Source: Saccharopolyspora elongata (GTDB lineage: Bacteria > Actinomycetota > Actinomycetes > Mycobacteriales > Pseudonocardiaceae). Taken from it: a DNA stretch of 64,000 nt. A model generated the notes under the pieces. That model was given only the letters and a program-made list of their open reading frames with translations, made no database searches and was not told the DNA's origin. The position numbers and the translations under genes were made by a program. The stretch's first letter is position 1, and each line of letters starts with the position of its first letter. This document shows, piece after piece, positions 8,484 through 15,298 of the stretch. The stretch spans positions 62,001 through 126,000 of the forward strand of contig NZ_SMKW01000016.1 of NCBI RefSeq assembly GCF_004348985.1, read 5' to 3'.

Positions 8484-10382
8484 TCAGTCGCGGTTGAGCT
8501 GGACGTCCGGCCGCGCCGGGACGCGGTCCGGGCGGACCTGCGGCGATCTGTTCTCCGCTGCGTCGACACCGGCGGACGTCACGGCCGGCAGACCGCCGAC
8601 GACGGGCAGGGTCACCGAGGTCTGCGCCAGGTCAAGCCCGATCTGGCCGGGCTGCCGGGGCGCGACGATGAACGCGCCGTCCGTGCCGCCGATGATCAGC
8701 GCCAGCTGGTGGCCGGCGGGGACCACGTGATCGGTGGTGGCCAGGCGGAACGTCATGGTGTACGGCTTGCCCGGCTCCAGCGGCCGCTCCGCCGACAGCG
8801 ACTCGTGGTTGGCCAGGTCGGCCCAGCCGCGCGCGATGATCTCGAAGTCCACCTCGGTGGTGGTGGCTTCGGTGTCCTTGTAGCAGGCGTCGTCGCCGGG
8901 ACGGCTTTCGCCCCAGCACGATTCCGTCTGCAGCGTGCGGATTCCCTCGCCCTGCCCCAGGTAGTCGCGAGTCGTAGCGGGGCCGTAGTCGACGAGCATC
9001 GCGGACAGGTGCGCCGTCGGCGTGCTCGGCACGGCCGTCACGGTGACCGATCCGGTCCCGGCCAGGCGCAGGTCACCGCCCAGCGGGGCGGTGCTGAACA
9101 GCGTGCGGGCGGGGGACTGCTGGTCGGGCCGGGCGGCCCAGTCGTACTCGTCCAGCGAGGGATCGTCGGTGAACGAAGCCGTCCCGCCGGGCGCCGGTTC
9201 CGTGCCGAGCCCGTCCTCGCGCGGGTGCAGCGTCGTGGCCTGCGCCTGCTCGCCGGACCAGCCCGGCTCGTCGGCCCAGGTGTCGGGGGCGCGTTCGATG
9301 CTGGCGGCCGGTTCCTCGGTGATCCCGTTGTCGATGCCGAGCAGGAAGTGGTCGAACCAGCGGTGCAGGGTGTCGACCCACTCGGCGCGGCGGAAGTCGA
9401 ACGGGTCGACGTGCCCGGTCTGGCTCAGCCACAGCTTGCGCGGCACGTCCTTGGCGGCCAGCGCGTCCCACCACTGCCCGAAGTGAACGGTCTTGACGTT
9501 CAGGTCGCCCAGGCCGTGCACGGCGAAGACGCTCGCGGTGACCCGGTCGGCGTTCGGCACGTAGTCCCGCTCGGTCCACAGTGGAGTCACGTCGCCGTTG
9601 GCCGGGGCGCCGGTGACCAGTTCCTGCTTGACCTGGCGGCAGTCGGGGCGGCCGCCCTCCTCGACGTTCTGGGCGAGGCCGACCGGGTCGAACCCGAAGG
9701 ACACGCCGTCGGAGCGGTAGTAGTCGTACCAGGAGCTGATCGCGCCGATCGGGACGATGGTGCGCAGGCCCTCGACCCCGGTGGCGGCGACGCCGTTGGC
9801 GATCGTGCCGTCGTAGGACTTGCCGATCATGCCGACGTCGCCGGTGGACCAGCCGGCGCCGACCGGGTTCCCGCCGGTCGCCGCGTCGAAGCCGGTCGCG
9901 CGGCCGTTCAGCCAGTCGATCACGGCCTTCGCGGAGGTGATGTCCGACGGCCCGCCGACGTCCACGCAGCCCTCGGAGCGGTTGGTGCCCGAGAGGTCGA
10001 CGAGCACGGTCGCGTAGCCGCGCGGCACGAAGTAGTTGTCGTAGAACAGCGGGAAGCCGAGCGGCCGCCCCTGGTCGTCGTAGGTCTTGAACTCGTTCTC
10101 GTTGCCCCGGCCGCAGCACGAGTAGTACGGGCTGGCGTCCATGATCACCGGCACCGGCTGGTCGGTTCCGGCCGGCCGCGCGATGTCGGCGGCGACCCGG
10201 TCGACCACGCCGTCACCGTCGCCGTCCAGCCCGGTCTCGACCCAAACGGTCTCCCGCACCGGCTCGGCCGCGAAGACGGGCTGGCTCCGCCCGTCCCGCA
10301 CCTGCTCAGCGGCGGCGACCGGTGCGGCACCGGCCAGCACCAACGCCGCGCACGGCAACGCCCACCAGCGACTTCTCCCCAC
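8484..10382 (-). CDS. Secreted X-Pro dipeptidyl-peptidase (S15 family)
   Basis: A 632-residue exported serine peptidase. With the GTG at 10382 (GGAGG eight bases upstream) the protein opens with an Arg-rich start and a hydrophobic signal peptide, cleaved near 'APVAAA'. The alpha/beta-hydrolase core has 'GMIGKSYDGTIANG' with the nucleophile Ser, 'VHGLGDLNVK' with the catalytic Asp and 'SQTGHVDPFD' with the His, followed by the C-terminal jelly-roll domain of PepX proteins. It should release Xaa-Pro dipeptides from peptides outside the cell. A GTG at 10391 is an alternative start but overlaps the ribosome site. Confidence 0.9.
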   Translation of the reverse strand: MGRSRWWALPCAALVLAGAAPVAAAEQVRDGRSQPVFAAEPVRETVWVETGLDGDGDGVVDRVAADIARPAGTDQPVPVIMDASPYYSCCGRGNENEFKTYDDQGRPLGFPLFYDNYFVPRGYATVLVDLSGTNRSEGCVDVGGPSDITSAKAVIDWLNGRATGFDAATGGNPVGAGWSTGDVGMIGKSYDGTIANGVAATGVEGLRTIVPIGAISSWYDYYRSDGVSFGFDPVGLAQNVEEGGRPDCRQVKQELVTGAPANGDVTPLWTERDYVPNADRVTASVFAVHGLGDLNVKTVHFGQWWDALAAKDVPRKLWLSQTGHVDPFDFRRAEWVDTLHRWFDHFLLGIDNGITEEPAASIERAPDTWADEPGWSGEQAQATTLHPREDGLGTEPAPGGTASFTDDPSLDEYDWAARPDQQSPARTLFSTAPLGGDLRLAGTGSVTVTAVPSTPTAHLSAMLVDYGPATTRDYLGQGEGIRTLQTESCWGESRPGDDACYKDTEATTTEVDFEIIARGWADLANHESLSAERPLEPGKPYTMTFRLATTDHVVPAGHQLALIIGGTDGAFIVAPRQPGQIGLDLAQTSVTLPVVGGLPAVTSAGVDAAENRSPQVRPDRVPARPDVQLNRD

Positions 10383-10591
10383 AGCGTCCACCTCCGAGAA
10401 GATCTCGAAGGCGAAGCCTAGGGTCCAAGATCAATCCTGGGCACAGCCGAAAGTGGGGAGCGCCTCACCGGCTCTCGACGGATCCCAAGATCGCCCGAAC
10501 CTGCGGCAACAACCGGGGAATCGCCTGCGCCTCGCACCAGAGCAGAACCGCCGTCATCCCAGCTCTGCGTCGGGTCGGTCCGGTTGCGGCT

Positions 10592-10597
10592 TAGGCT
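10592..10597 (+). promoter_or_regulatory. -10 box of leaderless birA
   Basis: TAGGCT, six bases before the GTG at 10604; the same hexamer and spacing recur before purK (27603) and the TIGR03089 gene. Confidence 0.6.
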
Positions 10598-10603
10598 GAG
10601 GTC

Positions 10604-11434
10604 GTGGGTGTTCCGGTTTTGTTGGACGGTCCGCGGTTGCGGGCCAGGTTGGTCGACGACGGGCCTTACGCCGCGCTGGACGTGGTGGTGAGCACCGGGT
10701 CGACCAACACCGATCTGGTGGCCGCCGCCGGGCGCGGTGCCGCCGATCGGACCGTGCTCATCGCCGAGGAGCAGCTGTCCGGGCGCGGGCGGATGCAGCG
10801 GCAGTGGACCTCGCCGCGCGGGCACGGGCTGTTCGTCAGCGTGCTGCTGCGCCCCGAGCTGCCGCCGGTCGCGATCAGCTGGCTGCCGCTGATCGCGGGG
10901 GTCGCCCTGGCCGAGACCGTCGAGCGCACGACCGGCGTGCGCGCCACGCTGAAGTGGCCGAACGACCTGCTGCTCGGCGACGGCGAGGAGTGGTCGAAGG
11001 GCGCCGGGATCCTGGGCGAGGCGGTGACCGGGCCCGATGGCGTGGCGATCGTGCTCGGCATGGGCATCAACGTGTTCCAGAAGCGCGAGGACCTGCCGCG
11101 CGGCGCCGGCGGCCTGCCTGCGACGTCGTTGGCGGCCGAGGGCGCGGAGGTCGACCGCGAGGAGTTCGCAGTGGCGTTGCTCACGGCGTTCGCCGAGGTC
11201 GACGACCGGTGGCGGGCGGCGGGTGGCGACGTGGTGGCGTCCGGCCTGCTGGACCGGTACCGGCGGTTGTGCGGCACCCTCGGGCAGCAGGTGCGGGTCG
11301 AGCTCGGCGGCGATGACCAGCTGCTCGGCGTCGCGACCGACATCGACGAGACCGGGCGGATCGTCGTCCGCACCCCCGACGGCCGGACCACCGCGGTGTC
11401 CGCGGGCGACGTGATCCACCTGCGCCGCGCTTGA
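10604..11434 (+). CDS. birA: Biotin-[acetyl-CoA-carboxylase] ligase
   Basis: A 276-residue group I biotin ligase without the DNA-binding domain found in E. coli BirA. It makes biotinyl-AMP and transfers biotin to the carrier lysine of acyl-CoA carboxylases. Visible motifs: 'STGSTNTDLV' (substrate loop), 'SGRGRMQRQWTSP' (biotin/AMP-binding GRGR loop, here GRGRMQ), 'LKWPNDLLL' with the catalytic Lys, and 'GMGINV'. The C-terminal SH3-like domain follows from about residue 225. First gene of a run with the PH-domain gene and HMG-CoA lyase, the latter linking to acyl-CoA metabolism. Confidence 0.95.
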   Translation: MGVPVLLDGPRLRARLVDDGPYAALDVVVSTGSTNTDLVAAAGRGAADRTVLIAEEQLSGRGRMQRQWTSPRGHGLFVSVLLRPELPPVAISWLPLIAGVALAETVERTTGVRATLKWPNDLLLGDGEEWSKGAGILGEAVTGPDGVAIVLGMGINVFQKREDLPRGAGGLPATSLAAEGAEVDREEFAVALLTAFAEVDDRWRAAGGDVVASGLLDRYRRLCGTLGQQVRVELGGDDQLLGVATDIDETGRIVVRTPDGRTTAVSAGDVIHLRRA

Positions 11435-11509
11435 CCGGCGGTGACGTGATCGGACGGGCCCAGCCGGTAACGTGATCGGCGACCTGCGAAGAGGCTGAGG
11501 AGGGATCCG

Positions 11510-12031
11510 GTGGCCTACCCAGACGGCCTGCTCGGCGCGGACGAGCACGTGGTCGTGCACAAGCACCCGCACTGGAAGATGCTGATCGTCCCGGTGCTGG
11601 TCCTGTTCGTGGTGGTCGGCGGTGGTTCCTACCTGGCGGCGCTGGCCGCCCCCACCGGCTGGCACGTGCCGGTCTGGATCGGGCTCGCCGTCGTCGGCGC
11701 GGTCCTCGTCGTCTGGTTCACGCTCGCCCCGCTGGTGCGCTGGCGGACCACGCACTTCGTGGTCACCACGCACCGGCTGATGGTGCGCGAGGGCGTGTTC
11801 ACCCGCAGCGGCGTCGACATCCCGATGTCCCGGATCAACTCGGTGCGGTTCCGGCACGGCCTGCTGGACCGGATACTCGGCTGCGGCACCCTGGTCGTCG
11901 AATCCGCCTCGGACGAGCCGCTGGAGTTCGACGACATCCCGCAGGTGGAGCGGGTGCACACCTTGCTGTACCGCGAGGTCAACGACGACCCGCGGGACGA
12001 CTGGGACAACCGCGCCAGGGAGGACTACTGA
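11510..12031 (+). CDS. PH-domain (bPH2/YdbS-like) membrane protein
   Basis: 173 residues with two transmembrane helices (about residues 24-46 and 54-77) followed by a bacterial pleckstrin-homology domain ('RWRTTHFVVTTHRLMVREGV', 'SRINSVRFRHGLLDRILGCG'). Start at GTG 11510 with a GAGGAGGGA ribosome site. The stop codon overlaps the ATG of the HMG-CoA lyase gene by one base (TGATG). The M. tuberculosis homologue (from memory Rv3278c) also sits beside birA, so linkage is conserved. No function has been assigned to this protein group. A 14-bp near-direct repeat (GGTRACGTGATCGG, 11440 and 11466) lies upstream. Confidence 0.88.
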   Translation: MAYPDGLLGADEHVVVHKHPHWKMLIVPVLVLFVVVGGGSYLAALAAPTGWHVPVWIGLAVVGAVLVVWFTLAPLVRWRTTHFVVTTHRLMVREGVFTRSGVDIPMSRINSVRFRHGLLDRILGCGTLVVESASDEPLEFDDIPQVERVHTLLYREVNDDPRDDWDNRAREDY

Positions 12032-12999
12032 TGGGGCCGCGTGAACTGGGACTGCCGATGCAGGTGGCCTCGCCGGAGCCGGGCGAGCTTCCTGCCGAGG
12101 TGACGATCTGGGAGGTCGGCGCCCGCGACGGGCTGCAGAACGAGAAGGAAGTCGTCCCGCTCGACGTCAAGCTGGAGTTCCTGCAGCGGATGGCCGACGC
12201 GGGGCTGGGCGTGCTGGAGGCCACCAGCTTCGTCCGCCCGGAGTGGGTGCCGCAGCTGGCCGATGCCGCCGAGCTGCTGGCCGGCCTGCAGCAGGTGCCG
12301 GGCGTGCGGTACCCCGTGCTGGTGCCGAACGCCCGAGGCCTGGACCGGGCGCTGGAGTCGGGCGTGCGGGACATCGCGATCTTCGCGGCGGCGACCGAGA
12401 CGTTCACCCGGCGCAACCTCAACCGCGGCCTGGACGAGCAGTTCGCGATGTTCGACCCGGTGGTGCAGCGCGCGGTCGGCGAGGGGCTGGCGGTGCGCGG
12501 CTACGTCTCGATGTGCTTCGGCGACCCGTGGGAGGGCGCCGTGCCGGTCGAGCAGGTCGTCGCGGTGGGCAAGCGGTTGCTGGAGATGGGCTGCTGGCAG
12601 CTGTCCCTCGGCGACACCATCGGCGTGGCGACCCCTGGGCACGTCGAGTCGCTGCTGCGTGCGTTCGTCGCAGCCGGGATCGGCGTGGACCGGCTCGCGG
12701 TGCACTTCCACGACACCTACGGCCAGGCGCTCGCCAACACCTACGCGGCACTCCGGCACGGTGTGTCCACAGTGGATTCCTCGGCCGGTGGGCTGGGCGG
12801 CTGCCCGTACGCCAAGTCGGCCACCGGCAACCTCGCCACCGAGGACCTGGTGTGGATGCTCGACGGCCTGGGCCTCAAGCACGGCGTCGACCTCGGCAAA
12901 CTGGTGGAGACCAGCGTGTGGATGGCCGAGCGGCTCGGCCGGCCGAGCCCGTCGCGGGTGGTCAAGGCGCTGGGTGCCGCCGAGGCATCGGGTTCGTGA
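12031..12999 (+). CDS. Hydroxymethylglutaryl-CoA lyase
   Basis: A 322-residue TIM-barrel lyase that splits HMG-CoA into acetoacetate and acetyl-CoA, the last step of leucine degradation. 'EVGARDGLQNEKEVV' near residue 28 is the metal- and substrate-binding DGLQNE motif, 'SLGDTIGVATPGHV' and 'VHFHDTYGQALANTY' supply the metal ligands, and 'GGLGGCPYAKSATGN' is the signature loop with the active-site Cys. Translation is coupled to the PH-domain gene (TGATG) and to the CbiZ-like gene (GTGA). The combination with birA is sensible because leucine catabolism uses a biotin enzyme upstream of this step. Confidence 0.94.
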   Translation: MGPRELGLPMQVASPEPGELPAEVTIWEVGARDGLQNEKEVVPLDVKLEFLQRMADAGLGVLEATSFVRPEWVPQLADAAELLAGLQQVPGVRYPVLVPNARGLDRALESGVRDIAIFAAATETFTRRNLNRGLDEQFAMFDPVVQRAVGEGLAVRGYVSMCFGDPWEGAVPVEQVVAVGKRLLEMGCWQLSLGDTIGVATPGHVESLLRAFVAAGIGVDRLAVHFHDTYGQALANTYAALRHGVSTVDSSAGGLGGCPYAKSATGNLATEDLVWMLDGLGLKHGVDLGKLVETSVWMAERLGRPSPSRVVKALGAAEASGS

Positions 13000-13652
13000 G
13001 CGCGCCCTCCGCGGCGCTGCACGTGTTGCGCGGTCGTCCGGTGCTGGCCTGGCGCTGCGCTCGGCCGTGGCTGGCGATCTCGTCCGCTGCTCGCGGCGGC
13101 GGGATCGGCCCGCGGTCGTGGGTGCTGAACGCGACGGTGATGACCGACTACGACAACCCGGATCCGGCCGCGCACGTCGACGAGATGGCCGCCGAGCTCG
13201 GGCTCTGCGGCGACGGAGTCGGGTTGCTCACCGCGGTCGATGTGCGGCACGAGGTGACGGCGGTCGACGGCGGGGTGCGCGCGAGCGTGACCACCGGCGT
13301 CGGCTGCCCGATCTGGGCGGCGGCCCGCGAAGAAGCGGTGACGTCCTGGAAGCCGGGCACGATCAACGCGGTGTGCTGGTCGCCCGTGCGGCTCAGCGAG
13401 GCGGCGTTGGTGAACGCGGTCGCGACGGTCGCCGAAGCCAAGGCGCAAGCCCTGATCGAATCGGGTGTCGCGGGAACCGGCACGGTCACCGACGCGACGG
13501 TGGTGCTCTGCCCGACGGACGGCGAAGCCGAGAGCTACGGCGGCCCGCGCTCCCGCATCGGAGCGGGGCTGGCGCGGGCGGTGCACGCGGCGGTCACGGC
13601 GGGCCTACGCGTCCAGAACCCGCGCCACGGCGAAGCTCCCGATTTTGCCTGA
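12996..13652 (+). CDS. cbiZ: Adenosylcobinamide amidohydrolase (CbiZ family)
   Basis: 218 residues starting with GTG inside the stop of the HMG-CoA lyase gene (GTGA). The protein matches CbiZ: 'LNATVMTDYDNPDPAAHVDE' near residue 50, 'TTGVGCPIWA', 'PGTINAVCW', 'ATVAEAKAQALIES' and 'GTGTVTDATVVLCP'. CbiZ removes the aminopropanol side chain of adenosylcobinamide to give adenosylcobyric acid, a salvage step for B12 precursors. No other cobalamin gene is nearby. Its last three codons and stop fall inside the first copy of an intergenic hairpin repeat, so the C-terminus may have been reshaped by repeat insertion. Confidence 0.8.
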   Translation: MSAPSAALHVLRGRPVLAWRCARPWLAISSAARGGGIGPRSWVLNATVMTDYDNPDPAAHVDEMAAELGLCGDGVGLLTAVDVRHEVTAVDGGVRASVTTGVGCPIWAAAREEAVTSWKPGTINAVCWSPVRLSEAALVNAVATVAEAKAQALIESGVAGTGTVTDATVVLCPTDGEAESYGGPRSRIGAGLARAVHAAVTAGLRVQNPRHGEAPDFA

Positions 13653-13771
13653 AATTGGGAGCCCTCCCCGGTTCTGCGCTGGATGGTGGGTCCCCGATTT
13701 TGCCTAAAATTGGGATCTTCCCGGTGCCGTGCTGCTGGGAGGCTGCCGTCCGATTTTGCCTAAAATTGGGA
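13639..13771. repeat. Three tandem copies of a hairpin repeat
   Basis: GATTTTGCCTRAAATTGGG occurs at 13641, 13696 and 13752, spaced 55-56 bp; each copy (22 bp with its flanks, 13639-13660, 13694-13715, 13750-13771) folds as CCRATTTT/AAAATTGG with a 4-nt loop. The bases between copies are also alike (CCCGGTnC, GCTGG), so the unit is a ~55-bp tandem repeat. Related hairpins stand at 37961 and 57038. It separates cbiZ from the convergent MaoC gene and may act as a terminator. Confidence 0.75.
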
Positions 13772-13779
13772 AGGCTTGA

Positions 13780-14229
13780 TCAGGTCTGGTCGCGGGTGCC
13801 GAACATCGCCACGAAGGTGAAGCGCAGGACGCGCTCGTAATCCCGGTCCGCCGTCCCGGTGATCTCCACCAGGCCCAGGTTCGGCTTGCTCTGCGACCGG
13901 CGCTGGCTGTTGACCTCCATCTTCAGCCGCAGGACGTCGTCGGGGAACACCGGCGCGAGCCAGGCCAGCTCGTTGCCGCCGGGGGAGCCCTGCGAGGTCG
14001 AGTCCGCCACCACGTTGTCGACGTAGCCGCGCATCCACAGCGATGCCGTGAACCAGCCCGACGCGCACAGCCCGCCGAGCACGGAGTTGCGGCCCGCTTC
14101 CTCGTCGAGGTGGAACGGCTGCGGGTCGAAGCGCTCGGCGAAGGCCAGCATCTCGGCTCGGTCGACCTTCACCTCGCCGAGGTCGAAAACCCGGCCCGGC
14201 GTGAGGTCTTCGTAAGCGATCGTGCCCAT
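13780..14229 (-). CDS. MaoC-like (R)-hydratase family protein
   Basis: A 149-residue single hot-dog domain. 'AYEDLTPGRVFDLGEVKVDRAEMLAFAERFDPQPFHLD' read over residues 4-41 is the MaoC N-terminus with the Asp-x5-His hydratase pair (D-PQPFH), and 'GGLCASGWFTASL' is the next conserved strand. Enzymes of this family hydrate enoyl-CoA thioesters. The ATG at 14229 is chosen by family length; an in-frame ATG at 14259 would add ten residues and neither has a good ribosome site. Single gene, convergent with cbiZ across the hairpin repeats. Confidence 0.85.
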   Translation of the reverse strand: MGTIAYEDLTPGRVFDLGEVKVDRAEMLAFAERFDPQPFHLDEEAGRNSVLGGLCASGWFTASLWMRGYVDNVVADSTSQGSPGGNELAWLAPVFPDDVLRLKMEVNSQRRSQSKPNLGLVEITGTADRDYERVLRFTFVAMFGTRDQT

Positions 14230-14506
14230 CGACCCATCGTCGCAGCGGGTCCCGGGCATCCGCGCCGAGGGGTGCTCGCGGATCGTGATCGGCCTTTCCG
14301 GGGCGGATCGGACATTCCGGTGCCGCTGGTCGGCCGGGCGGAAATTCCCGGGGCCGACATGGAACCATCAGCGCAGCGGAGTCGTCCAAGTCGCGACGTG
14401 CAGTCTGCGGGTCGCCGGCCCGCGGACGACCGCTTTGCCGTTGCCGACCGGATGCGGGCGCCGCGCGCCTGCGATGGATCCGCCAGCGAACAGGAGGGGA
14501 GCGGCC

Positions 14507-14968
14507 GTGTCGACCGACCACCGTGCCCAGGTAGAAGAGCTGATGGCGGATTACCGGCGAAGTCGGGACCGGCTCGCCGAGACGCACCGGGACCTGTCCG
14601 CGATCGCGGAAACCGCCCGCTCCAAGGACGGCAGCGTGCAGGTCGTGGTCGGCCCGCAGGGCGTGCTGCGCGAAGTGGTGCTCGCCGACGACGTCTACGA
14701 GCGGCAGCGCCCGGCCCAGCTCGCGGCGCTCATCGTGCAGCTGGCCGCCGCGGCGGCGCAGGCCGCGTCCCGCCGGGCCGCCGACGTGCTCGCCGAGGTG
14801 CTGCCGGCCGGTGCCGATCCGGAGCTGCTGCTGGGCGGACACGCCGAGATCCCGGCGGATCCGGCACCGCGCAACGAACCGCGGCGCATCGACGACAATG
14901 TCGATGAAGACGAGGACTTCTCGGACGCGAGCTGGTTGCGGCAGGGCCCGGCGGAACGGAAGTGGTGA
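14507..14968 (+). CDS. YbaB/EbfC-like protein of a type VII toxin operon
   Basis: 153 residues. The N-terminal half ('AQVEELMADYRRSRDRLAE', then 'VQVVVGPQGVLREVVLADDV') matches the YbaB/EbfC-type nucleoid-associated fold seen at the head of many actinobacterial WXG100-toxin operons; the C-terminus is acidic ('DDNVDEDEDFSD'). The GTG at 14507 has AGGAGGGGA seven bases upstream. It is the first gene of a tightly packed four-gene run: the next gene begins at or within its stop. Its task in these operons is not known; folding or dimerising with the secreted partners is one idea. Confidence 0.75.
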   Translation: MSTDHRAQVEELMADYRRSRDRLAETHRDLSAIAETARSKDGSVQVVVGPQGVLREVVLADDVYERQRPAQLAALIVQLAAAAAQAASRRAADVLAEVLPAGADPELLLGGHAEIPADPAPRNEPRRIDDNVDEDEDFSDASWLRQGPAERKW

Positions 14969-14970
14969 CG

Positions 14971-15291
14971 ATGAGCGGCTTCCGGAGTGACATCGGGCAG
15001 CTGACCAAGCACGCCGGCGAGTTCGACGGTCTCGCCGGGGAGGCTCGGCGCATCGCCGACACCCTGCGCCAGGCGTTGGATTCGGCCGGTGACTGCTGGG
15101 GCGGCGACGACATCGGCGAGAACTTCGCCCGCACCCACTGCGGCCGGGCGGACCAGGCGCTGGACGGCCTGGGCGCGTTGTCCGGGCGGCTGAGCGAGAT
15201 GGGCGCGAAGTTCGCCGCGACCGCCGCGACGACGGAGCGGGCCGACATCGGCGGCGCCGAGGAGTTCGGCCGGCTAGCCGGGCGGGGGTGA
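14971..15291 (+). CDS. WXG100-like small protein of the TNT toxin operon
   Basis: About 106 residues, helical throughout, with 'LDSAGDCWGGDDIGENFA' giving a W-G-G turn between two helices as in ESAT-6/WXG100 proteins. Three starts are possible: GTG 14962, GTG 14965 (which would overlap the previous stop as GTGA) and ATG 14971; the last is used here because ACGGA lies ten bases upstream. Eight bases separate its stop from the toxin start. By family it is a co-secreted partner or targeting factor for the type VII pathway. Confidence 0.75.
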   Translation: MSGFRSDIGQLTKHAGEFDGLAGEARRIADTLRQALDSAGDCWGGDDIGENFARTHCGRADQALDGLGALSGRLSEMGAKFAATAATTERADIGGAEEFGRLAGRG

Positions 15292-15298
15292 CCTGCGG

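Noticed and set aside
6840-10421. Very long plus-strand open frame of about 1190 codons
   Set aside because: It is antisense to the symporter, maf and peptidase genes; composition is Arg/Gly/Val/His-rich with no domain, the usual high-GC shadow.
13639-13771. Possible three-repeat CRISPR array
   Set aside because: The 22-bp units are self-pairing hairpins found also outside the cluster, the spacers resemble each other, and there are no cas genes.
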